From contig NZ_JAFEMB010000001.1 of the NCBI RefSeq assembly GCF_016892705.1, positions 682,001 through 746,000 of the forward strand: a stretch of 64,000 bases of DNA, read 5' to 3'. The stretch is from Microvirga pudoricolor (GTDB taxonomy: Bacteria; Pseudomonadota; Alphaproteobacteria; Rhizobiales; Beijerinckiaceae). A program made the translations under genes and the position numbers. This document shows, piece after piece, positions 46,941-53,886 of the stretch (position 1 is its first letter; the number at the start of each line of letters is the position of its first letter). The notes beneath the pieces were generated by a model. It ran no database searches, was not told the origin of the DNA, and worked only from the letters and a program-made list of their open reading frames with translations.

Positions 46941-47625
46941 TTACGACGGCACTTGAACATCGATCAAGCGAACAAGGGGCTCTGGCGGCACTCTCTCAAT
47001 GCGACCCGGTGAGCACACGGCACTGACGAGCGCGCGATTCAGATAAACAGGCTGTTTGGCTATAGATGCCCGGTGTGTGGGCTCTTCCCTGCGCTTCAGT
47101 GCACAAGCGAGATTGTGCAGTGTGCAGCTCGGATAGACCGGCGCGGTCGGTTGCACATCGGTGAGGTGAAGCCGGTTTCGAACTCTCCCCGGCAGCTCGC
47201 GCTGAGGGTTTCCACGTCAAAGCAGAGCGTCATCGCGATGTTGCGGAGATTCCGGCCATGCGATGCCGTGAGCCATGCTGCGACAGCCCATTCCCGGATG
47301 GCAGAGAGGAGCCAGAAACCATGGGCTGCTCGGTGACCTCATAGACCCGGCCGAGGCCATGGCATCGGGAGCAAGCAACCTCGGGAGTGTGGCAGAGATG
47401 GAGTCAGCATCGGGGGTTGTCTGACCGCTGAGATGATCTCCCCCCAAAATAATGCATGCGCAAGAGCCTGAATGAGGTGCCACTGCTGTAGGGCGATGGT
47501 GGGTGGAAGACCGTGATCTCGTCCACGCGATGACTTCCCTGAACCAGGCATGCCTGTAGGTACCACGAGCGCATTGCGTGAGATGTCGAGATCGGTGTTC
47601 CTGAGATTGTGCTCGCGCCACGCCC
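46941..47625 (-). pseudogene. Decayed uvrA-like excinuclease ATPase fragment
   Basis: Pieces of a UvrA-family protein can be read in order but in different frames. [20 protein letters not shown] and the P-loop [11 protein letters not shown] at about 47620-47535 run into a shortened [11 protein letters not shown] block. The zinc-finger piece [20 protein letters not shown] lies at about 47385-47330. AIREWAVAAW...HGRNLRNI lies near 47300-47240, and QPTAPVYPSC...ALKRREEP at about 47150-47075. Frameshifts and deletions separate them, so no protein is made. Matches are to the drug-resistance/accessory UvrA type, recognised by motif only. It lies just left of the tRNA-linked island. Confidence 0.75.
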
Positions 47626-47640
47626 ACCTGCACGCAGATG

Positions 47641-48129
47641 CTTTTTGTCTCCCGACAGGACTGGGATCAGTTGGAGCTTGGACTTCCTTGACGTTGCAAC
47701 GGTCGGCGGGAGGTAGGGTTCGCAGGGGACGAGGGTTGCTGAACGCCTCAGCCTAAGGAGGCAACAGGGCCATCGCATCGCTGCACGCCCAGCGCCAGGA
47801 ATTGGCGACGTCGGTGGGCAGAGGGATCCCTATGGGCGCCGGCCAGGAGCTTCATTAGACATTTGGCTTCGGTCACCGCATTCGGCTCGGCTTTCATGCC
47901 GCCTACCTTCAATCCGCCTTGGTAGCGTCAAGCACTCGTCGCTGAGCCTTGACGAATTCGAGCCCAAGTCTGCGCGGGGCGATATCGTCGGCATGAAGGG
48001 AGCCCCAGGCCATCGATCGCCCGGTTCCCGGCCAAGCCACGCTCAAGGCGCACCTGCCCTGCAGCCCGCGCCGGGATTCAAGCGCTTGTTAAGCCGACAT
48101 ATTTCAGGGGTATGGTCTCAGCGGCCTTG
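47641..48129. other. Degenerate stretch left of the island
   Basis: About 490 bases between the uvrA remnant and the left attachment repeat. Frames are short and interrupted and nothing could be identified; it is probably more decayed coding DNA. Confidence 0.4.
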
Positions 48130-48147
48130 TTGGCGCTCCCTAGGGGA
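48130..48147. repeat. Left attachment-site repeat of the island (copy of tRNA-Glu 3' end)
   Basis: TTGGCGCTCCCTAGGGGA here is identical to 60736-60753, where the same bases form the 3' end (CCA, acceptor and part of the T arm) of tRNA-Glu. Bases on both sides differ. It is the expected scar of tyrosine-recombinase insertion into a tRNA 3' end. Confidence 0.8.
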
Positions 48148-48233
48148 AACGCAGGAATATCTCTTAAGTCATTGATAAGTTTTAAGGTTGCCGCCATCCA
48201 ATCTTGAGATGCGTACCATGCTCTTGCACTAAT

Positions 48234-48427
48234 GTCGAGGCGAACGTCTTCTACTCTATCCGCAAGACCGTCACCACCATCCTTGAGAACGCGGGGTCTC
48301 CGAGAACATCGCGGCTGACATCGTGGGGCACGATAAGCGCAGGATGACCTACGGGCTTTACTCGGTCGGGGCCTCGCTGGAGACCAAGAGGAAGGCCATT
48401 GAGAGGCTGAGGTACCCAGGGCTTTAG
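48234..48427 (+). pseudogene. C-terminal remnant of a second tyrosine recombinase
   Basis: Reading from 48234 gives VEANVFYSIRKTVTTILENAG. After a one-base frameshift near 48296 the frame continues VSENIAADIVGHDKRRMTYG, then ends LRYPGL at 48427. The Arg of the H-x-x-R box, the GH and the catalytic-region Tyr (TYGLYS) mark it as the last 60-odd residues of a phage-type integrase, of a subfamily different from the intact island integrase. It lies 87 bases inside the left repeat and suggests an earlier insertion at the same tRNA. Confidence 0.75.
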
Positions 48428-48459
48428 GCCACAGCAGTGCCGAAACGTCCCTAAATTTT

Positions 48460-49548
48460 TTACAGCGGGCTCGTACTAACGATGAAAAAGGCACCATCAC
48501 CCGTAGGCTCCACGACGGATCGGGAAACACGAAGCCCCTTCTGCTTTAGGTCATCAGCTAGAGCTTGAATGTAGGCAGCAGGTGCAGTGAATGACCCAAG
48601 TTTTAGAACCTCTTGGCCTAATCGTGTAAGCGGCATTGACGGCTGCTCAACCCGGACTGTCCCGCTATCCGATTCGTACCTGATAGCCTGATTATCGTGG
48701 AAGACGTATAAGCTTGGCCCAGGCGGAGTAACATCAGTCCGCCACCTCATTCCAATACCGCCAATACCAATGATAAGGCCAAGGTCTTCTAGGTGCTGCA
48801 ATTCCCTGAATCCCAGTCCCGCCGCGCCCAATATAGCCTCGTATTTCGCAATCCACCCCCCCTGAATGCTAAATGGGGCTAACCGAGCTATCAATTGAGC
48901 GTCGTATTGGTCGAGTGTTCTGACGAATGAGAGAGTTCGGAGTGAGAATGATCCGCTCTGCTTTACCTCTCCCGCCAGGAGACGAGCCCAAAGGCGCTGC
49001 ATATCCTCACTGCTTGTTCGCTCGGCACCTTCTCTCCACTGGAAAATCCAGTCCTCGCTGGCTTCCGATTTGGGTTCGCTAGTCGAAGTGTTGGTGCCAC
49101 TGTCTAGTTCGTCCTCAGCCATCCGTACCACGCTTCGGAGGTTCATTAGCTGAGTTGCCGCTTTGAGGTCTTCACCCATCCGCGCCCACCGCACTAAGCC
49201 AACGGTGTCTTCAATTGGCATGACATGGTGCGGAGAACTGGCCTGAGTGGTCGGCGCGGGCGGATTTGGGGCGTCACCGGAGGCGCTCCCAGACGGGGAT
49301 GGTAGGGGTCGTGCAGGCGGTGTGTATGCGGCAACGAGCTTCCCGCTATCTGTCAATACGCGCCGACCCGCCAAGAGGTCTTCCACATCAAGCCGTGTTT
49401 GGGCATCACTTAGAGCCTCGTGACGGCGAACCTCGGCCCGCGCCTTGCCCTCGCGACGTATCTGGGTAGGGCTGAGCATGCCGGTTCCGAGTTTGTCGAT
49501 GCTATCCCAAAATTTGATAAGCAACTCTTCCCCTGGAACCCACGTCAT
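48460..49548 (-). CDS. DUF2806 domain protein
   Basis: A 362-residue protein. The central EDWIFQWREGAERTSSEDMQ block followed by LWARLLAGEVKQSGSFSLRT is the DUF2806 signature. The N-terminal third is polar with a Pro/Ser-rich linker (about residues 75-105), and the C-terminal part may form a small winged-helix-like domain. DUF2806 proteins are common in mobile elements and near defence genes but have no established function. ATG 49548 is preferred; GTG 49560 is in frame upstream. It lies alone just inside the left end of the island. Confidence 0.75.
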   Translation of the reverse strand: MTWVPGEELLIKFWDSIDKLGTGMLSPTQIRREGKARAEVRRHEALSDAQTRLDVEDLLAGRRVLTDSGKLVAAYTPPARPLPSPSGSASGDAPNPPAPTTQASSPHHVMPIEDTVGLVRWARMGEDLKAATQLMNLRSVVRMAEDELDSGTNTSTSEPKSEASEDWIFQWREGAERTSSEDMQRLWARLLAGEVKQSGSFSLRTLSFVRTLDQYDAQLIARLAPFSIQGGWIAKYEAILGAAGLGFRELQHLEDLGLIIGIGGIGMRWRTDVTPPGPSLYVFHDNQAIRYESDSGTVRVEQPSMPLTRLGQEVLKLGSFTAPAAYIQALADDLKQKGLRVSRSVVEPTGDGAFFIVSTSPL

Positions 49549-49759
49549 CCCTAACCCCACGGTAGGCTTGCCCCTGACAACATCCTACCTGACATGGGTT
49601 GAGTGCGAGCATTCCTCCGAGAACACCCTGAGGTAGTCCCCAACTAAAATTAGGGGTCTCGCATGTGAGAGGTACCCCGTAGACACAGCGGATCAGAGTT
49701 TCCCCCCGTACCCCCACCCCACCTTTTGGCCACGCGGGACAACAGACCTCAGGCCAGCC

Positions 49760-49861
49760 TCAAGCCAACCCGATGGCCACCGCGACCAGTATACTAAGGG
49801 TGCTCACCCCTGCGGCGGCACTAAGCGGGATGACGATGGCTTTGACTTCCTCGGGCAGCAT
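49760..49861 (-). CDS. Tiny single-helix membrane protein (33 aa)
   Basis: ATG 49861 encodes 33 residues: a short amphipathic start MLPEEVKAIVIPL followed by one hydrophobic helix ending VAVAIGLA. It aligns along its whole length with the 35-residue protein 90 bases upstream (LPEEVKAIVIP versus LEDLKAILVP; both end near a G-L-A). Conserved pairs like this argue for translation although the ribosome site is weak. The size and shape resemble holin-like, toxin-like or small regulatory membrane peptides. Function unknown. Confidence 0.5.
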   Translation of the reverse strand: MLPEEVKAIVIPLSAAAGVSTLSILVAVAIGLA

Positions 49862-49950
49862 GGGGTCTCTCGCGTCGGTGAGTAGCCGATAACGTAGAGA
49901 CGAGAGAATAGTCCCAGCGTGGCCTTAGGATTTGCTCGTGAAGCCCTGGT

Positions 49951-50058
49951 CTATATCCAAGCCAACCCGACGACAGCAGTTAGGACAATGCTGAAGACGC
50001 TCAGCACGGTGGCAACGCATATGGGCACAAGGATAGCCTTCAGGTCTTCCAGCGACAT
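49951..50058 (-). CDS. Tiny single-helix membrane protein (35 aa), paralogue of the next
   Basis: ATG 50058 encodes 35 residues: MSLEDLKAILVPICVATVLS and a continued hydrophobic stretch to GLAWI. An AGGA ribosome site lies about 8 bases upstream. It is a diverged copy of the 33-residue peptide downstream and follows a 95-residue membrane protein on the same strand, so all three may be one transcript. No known family was recognised. Confidence 0.55.
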   Translation of the reverse strand: MSLEDLKAILVPICVATVLSVFSIVLTAVVGLAWI

Positions 50059-50139
50059 AGACCCATCCTAGCCAGCTTGGGAGCGCATCCTAAGATAGCA
50101 GCTAAGGCACTGGAGGGCGACCGAAAGGTTAAGACTTGT

Positions 50140-50427
50140 TTACCGAGACCCCGGCGTTTGTTTCTCCCGCACAAGCTTGGGGAGGTCTTCAGTGAGCCAC
50201 GCCACCATCTCTTCTCGGGTGGTTAGGGCTTCAGGCATCGGGATGAAGGGGCGTGGAACCTCAGGAACAATAATACGTACCTGAGGCTCGGCTTTGAGTT
50301 CTTGCGGCCGCTCCAGGAGAGACCACCTTGAGCCCAAATGCCTACGAAGCGCGACACCCGCTAGGAAGATCACTGCGACCCCAATAAGGGTGCATACGAA
50401 GAGGTCCACTACCGCTGTCATCGCCAT
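50140..50427 (-). CDS. Small membrane-anchored hypothetical protein (95 aa)
   Basis: A 95-residue protein with one N-terminal transmembrane helix (VVDLFVCTLIGVAVIFLAGVA), then a basic RRHLGSRWS patch and a soluble tail with a Pro-rich EVPRPFIPMPEAL segment and a final acidic/basic helix. It probably has a cytosolic tail held at the inner membrane. It is followed by the two tiny membrane peptides. Unrecognised family. Confidence 0.55.
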   Translation of the reverse strand: MAMTAVVDLFVCTLIGVAVIFLAGVALRRHLGSRWSLLERPQELKAEPQVRIIVPEVPRPFIPMPEALTTREEMVAWLTEDLPKLVREKQTPGSR

Positions 50428-50541
50428 CCGCCTAAAGCAGCCACAACGTTAGCGGGAGCTTTGAGGCAGGCCAAGGCGACTTTGGTTTGCGGCAAGGTAG
50501 CCGCCCCAGGCCCCATGCCGAGATAGGCGAGAGGCTTCCAA

Positions 50542-50724
50542 CTACCTGACGATCAGCCTTAGGCCCGCGATGGTGTAGAGATGGCCGTCCGGGTCAATGA
50601 TTGTGACGCCGTTCGCTCCCTGCTCCTTAAGCTCATCCGCCTTCCTGATCGCCTCTATCGGGTTGTCCGCTGTGAGGTGAACCGCCTGGGTCTGATCCTT
50701 GGCGGCAACAATGTGAAACTTCAT
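50542..50724 (-). CDS. Small hypothetical protein (60 aa)
   Basis: A 60-residue soluble protein, MKFHIVAAKDQTQAVHLTA at the start and a DPDGHLYTIAGLRL end. The predicted alternation of strand, helix and strand is like a very small alpha/beta fold. AGGGGA lies 9 bases before ATG 50724, supporting translation. No family was recognised. It stands between the small membrane genes and the divergent resolvase. Confidence 0.5.
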   Translation of the reverse strand: MKFHIVAAKDQTQAVHLTADNPIEAIRKADELKEQGANGVTIIDPDGHLYTIAGLRLIVR

Positions 50725-51054
50725 GGTCCGTCCCCTGATGTTGGTGCTTCATGGCCAACGCAATGTCCAGGGCATCGGTTCGCGCGACAGGACGACACTG
50801 TTAGTCCGCAAGGGTAAGCGGCGAATGCGGCGAATGTCGCCTCTTGGAGAAAAGCCATTCAGCTTGTCTTGTTGAGGCTGGCGGCCCAGAGTTCTGTTTG
50901 GGCGGTGACACTTTGCTCATTCCCGAAGATGCTGCGCATGGGGACAATATCCGCCACCTGTAACCCTCAGAGTTTTGATGTAAACAATTATCGTCAACTT
51001 TGGGTGCACCCATAGTGAACGTCTAGGGCCGCGTAAAAGTGTGTTCACTTAGGG
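50725..51054. other. Intergenic region upstream of resolvase
   Basis: No gene is supported here. It contains the first copies of the AGTGAAC-type repeats that continue into the resolvase promoter and may include part of a recombination (res) site. Confidence 0.4.
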
Positions 51055-51109
51055 TTGACACGGGCATTTAGTTGACACTTATACTCAAGATCTTAGACCC
51101 AAAGTGAAC
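51014..51109 (+). promoter_or_regulatory. Resolvase promoter with AGTGAAC repeats
   Basis: TTGACA at 51055-51060 and TATACT at 51080-51085 form a sigma-70-like promoter with a 19-base spacer. AGTGAAC occurs at 51014-51020 and 51103-51109. Its inverse GTTCACT is at 51043-51049, inside the palindrome AAGTG-TGTT-CACTT (51037-51050). A related TTGACACTT lies at 51072-51080. These could be resolvase binding subsites (res) that also autoregulate the gene. Confidence 0.45.
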
Positions 51110-51125
51110 ATTGGGGGATAGAGCT

Positions 51126-51689
51126 ATGAGTAAGATTGGATACGCCAGAGTTTCTACGGCTGACCAAGACACTGCCGCTCAAGTTGATCGCCTCAAGGCG
51201 GAGGGCTGCGGCATCATTCGGGAAGAAAAGGCATCAGGGGCGAGCCGTGAGGGGCGCACTGAGCTTGAGACCATCCTCGCCTTTCTCAGGCCTGGAGACG
51301 AACTAATGGTGGTTCGCCTTGACCGCTTAGGCCGGGATACTCGGGATGTGCTCAACATCGTACACGAGGTGAAGCAGAAGGGCGCATACCTCACAGTGCT
51401 TGAGCCCTTCGTGACGACCCGAGGCGAGACCGGAGAGATAGTCCTTACGGTCCTCGGCATGGTCGCCAAGATGGAGCGTCAGTTCATCCTTGAACGCCAG
51501 AAGGCAGGCATCGAGAAGGCCAAAAAGGACGGGGTCTATAGAGGTCGTCCTGTTAGGACAGAACTACATGCCCAGGTAAAGGCTTTAGCAGCTACGGGGG
51601 TCGGCGCTACAGCGATAGCGAGAGAGACAGGGTGCTCGCGCGGAGCGGTTTACAAAATCCTCAATGGGTCACAAGAGCGGGCTTTATAG
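51126..51689 (+). CDS. Serine recombinase (resolvase/invertase family)
   Basis: A 187-residue small serine recombinase. The catalytic Ser is in IGYARVSTADQD (Ser10 region). The Arg-rich catalytic core has VRLDRLGRDTRDVLN, with the FILERQKAGIEKAK helix and a C-terminal helix-turn-helix (ATAIARETGCSRGAVYKILN). Length and layout match Tn3-type resolvases and DNA invertases. ATG 51126 follows GGGGGATAG. It may resolve multimers of the island or switch a segment. Palindromic repeats upstream are candidate sites. Confidence 0.9.
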   Translation: MSKIGYARVSTADQDTAAQVDRLKAEGCGIIREEKASGASREGRTELETILAFLRPGDELMVVRLDRLGRDTRDVLNIVHEVKQKGAYLTVLEPFVTTRGETGEIVLTVLGMVAKMERQFILERQKAGIEKAKKDGVYRGRPVRTELHAQVKALAATGVGATAIARETGCSRGAVYKILNGSQERAL

Positions 51690-51697
51690 GTCAGGGC

Positions 51698-52033
51698 CTA
51701 TTGTGCTTGCTTTGCGGCTTCAGTCGCACTTTCGAGCAACTCCTGAAACTCCTTGTCGTCCATTGGTCTGCTTGTTGACGAATTGCCCGGCGCTGACTGT
51801 GAAGGGGCTATAGCATCGGCACCCCAAGGGCTGCATAAAGGTGCCCTGCGGAAGGTTACGAGACGGCAGACCGAAACGTTTCCCGTCAGTGCATCTATCC
51901 GCCACGCCCCGCCCGGTGCTGCCGCAACCTGATACCGGCTGTTCGTCTCAAGGCCTTGTGCCGCCGCAAAGTAGCTCACCGATGATGCGACCGCTACTAA
52001 CCCGACAGCGATGAGCAAGGTCCGACCTGACAT
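51698..52033 (-). CDS. Small exported or membrane-anchored hypothetical protein (111 aa)
   Basis: ATG 52033 has a strong GGAGGGAG ribosome site and encodes 111 residues. The N-terminal hydrophobic helix LLIAVGLVAVASSVSYFAAA acts as signal or anchor. The rest (YQVAAAPGGAWRIDALTGNV...) resembles periplasmic domains seen in many small proteobacterial proteins that read out as WRIDTLTGEV-type repeats. The frame continues open upstream of this start. It converges on the resolvase gene, with eight bases between the stops. Confidence 0.6.
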   Translation of the reverse strand: MSGRTLLIAVGLVAVASSVSYFAAAQGLETNSRYQVAAAPGGAWRIDALTGNVSVCRLVTFRRAPLCSPWGADAIAPSQSAPGNSSTSRPMDDKEFQELLESATEAAKQAQ

Positions 52034-52516
52034 CTCAAACTCCCTCCAAAGGCAGTCGCCTGCGGTACGCTCCCCGCAAGCAAGCCTCCTGATCCCTAGT
52101 CGGGGAGTTGGAAAACCTAGCCAAGGCCGGTCCCTGTGACCTTTAGTTCGGAGAACCTGGACATACGCCACAGGCTCCCCGACCAAAAGATCGAGGATCG
52201 GCACCGTTCCGGTCGGCACCTTACCGCTTGGCTTGGGGTTTCCACGCCCCAGAGCACCGCGTCTGTGCTCCGAGATTTTTGTAGCTGACCGATCCGCTCC
52301 TGCCAATCCATAGATCGATGCGAGAGCCGCGTAGTCCCTTGAGTCGAAGACGGAAATCAGGTAAACAGATCTTGCAAATGATGATCCGTCTCGAACCCAT
52401 GCTTCGGCGAGGGTCGTAGCTCGGTCAAAAGTCCGACAGCTCGGGCTTGCGCTTCCAAAACAATCCGCTTGCGAGGCTTCTCGCCACGTTGCTGCGCGTC
52501 TCAGCGTCAGCTTCAT
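52034..52516 (-). other. Open frame continuous with the downstream small gene; possible decayed gene
   Basis: The frame of the 111-residue gene is open for a further 161 codons to an ATG at 52516. This extension has a protein-like stretch (VYLISVFDS, then EHRRGALGRGNPKPSGKVPT) that faintly resembles small nuclease-type proteins. It lacks a clear family match and would place a signal helix mid-protein. It may be a degenerate or frameshifted gene running into its neighbour. Confidence 0.25.
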
Positions 52517-52579
52517 GGTGTGACATTTCCAGGCTCAACTTAACTAAGCACTGCGCAGTAGCGCGGTGGTGGAGCGCAT

Positions 52580-53104
52580 ATGGATAAATGCCAAGAACAC
52601 CCAACGGCAGAATATTTCGTTTGGGTGGCGACAACTGACAAGGATGGCGGCCCGCACTTCGCGGAACCTAAGTCCTGCCATGCATGGACGATACGCACAC
52701 GCTCATGGGAGATCTTCAAGTCCGGTTGGTCCGGCGGGACAATGACAGTGCGTGACTATCATACGAGGGCGATCCTGATCGCAGCACGGGAGGCCGCAAA
52801 GCACCTTCCGGAAGGCGCAGTGGCCCACTTCTACTCGAACTTAAGCTTCTTTTACGACGGGCTAAATGAGGATCGTTCTATCAGAAAGCAGAACAACTAC
52901 AGAAGGTCGAACGGCAAAGGGAAACCTCTTGCATATCGGATCGAGCGAGAGGCGCTGGATGGCGTACTTGAGGCACGTAATTTGACAGTAAGCGCCGGAC
53001 GACCAAACTCAGATCGGAGCGAGAGGCTCCTTGACGAGACAAAAGACGCTGCTGGACAAGCGACCCGAAATATTGGCCACAGCTTCGGCGATTGGGACAT
53101 CTGA
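52580..53104 (+). CDS. Hypothetical protein with RNase H-like features
   Basis: A 174-residue protein. The order of segments (YFVWVATTDKDGG strand, an Ala-rich helix RAILIAAREAAKHLPEG, then AHFYSNLSFFYDGL, a helix, and a final SERLLDETKDAA helix) resembles an RNase HI fold. The position of the family's second acidic residue (YSD) is Asn here, so catalysis is doubtful. GGAG lies 7 bases before ATG 52580. Its stop overlaps the next gene's start (TGATG), placing it first in a coupled three-gene cassette with a polymerase-like protein. Confidence 0.55.
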   Translation: MDKCQEHPTAEYFVWVATTDKDGGPHFAEPKSCHAWTIRTRSWEIFKSGWSGGTMTVRDYHTRAILIAAREAAKHLPEGAVAHFYSNLSFFYDGLNEDRSIRKQNNYRRSNGKGKPLAYRIEREALDGVLEARNLTVSAGRPNSDRSERLLDETKDAAGQATRNIGHSFGDWDI

Positions 53105-53886
53105 TGCTCCCGGCAGCACAGTCTCAGAAGCGCAAAGCAGAGATACAGGCCCGCATTGCGAACATAGAGGCGATGCCCCGCTGTACGATCCTGAATTGCG
53201 GAAGACCTACGATGGCCGCAGCGGGGGTTGGACTAGCCGACACGCTCTGTCGCTATCACGTCCAGCGACAAGCACGGTTCGGCAGTGCATGGGCTCCCAC
53301 GATCCCTGCGAAGGACCTGAAGCCCTACCTCAAGGCCGCCGCAAGTTGGCTCAAGAAGCACAATGAAGACGCCCTCGTTAGGCACGCTCTCATGGGCCTG
53401 GAGGGGCTTCTCGAAGGCTCAGGTAGGGTAGAGCCCGCGAGCCGCATCAAACGCCTCCCTGCCACGGTTCGCGCAAAAATTGCTTTTGCTAGACTCCGGG
53501 AGGCCGCTGTCCCGCCTGAGCGCCTTCTCGCCATCTACCTTGCCGTAGCCGCGAACATCCTTGACGATGCGGACAGCCATAGGGTCACAGTCTACAGATT
53601 GGTCCAGACCGCGAAACTGGCACACCGCTTAGCGTCGGGAAGCCACCAGCGGGGACAGTGGCCAATGCCCGATGGGTCAAGCGTCCCTTATGCCTTCCAT
53701 ACTTACCCGAAGTCGTCGGGCCGCATCCTGCGAGTCATGGGGGCGGAGCTTGAGGAGGTCTGCGCGGGTCTTGGTGATGGCGCGGTGCAGGCCGTGCGAG
53801 CGCTTAAGGCAGAGCGCTATGGGCTGCATCCATCGCAGTTGCCCGGCTGGGTGCCTAGGTGGCGGCGGGATATGCTGAAGCGATGA
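53104..53886 (+). CDS. Hypothetical protein with N-terminal Cys/His motif
   Basis: A 260-residue protein. An N-terminal CTILNCGRPT...LCRYHVQRQARFG segment (residues about 24-60) gives a C-x4-C...C-x2-H pattern like the small zinc ribbons that introduce HNH-type and mobile-element proteins. The rest is mostly helical (VRHALMGLEGLLEGS, LREAAVPPERLLAIYLAVAA), then a GWVPRWRRDM end. It is translationally coupled at both ends (TGATG upstream, ATGA downstream). No known family assigned. Confidence 0.6.
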   Translation: MLPAAQSQKRKAEIQARIANIEAMPRCTILNCGRPTMAAAGVGLADTLCRYHVQRQARFGSAWAPTIPAKDLKPYLKAAASWLKKHNEDALVRHALMGLEGLLEGSGRVEPASRIKRLPATVRAKIAFARLREAAVPPERLLAIYLAVAANILDDADSHRVTVYRLVQTAKLAHRLASGSHQRGQWPMPDGSSVPYAFHTYPKSSGRILRVMGAELEEVCAGLGDGAVQAVRALKAERYGLHPSQLPGWVPRWRRDMLKR

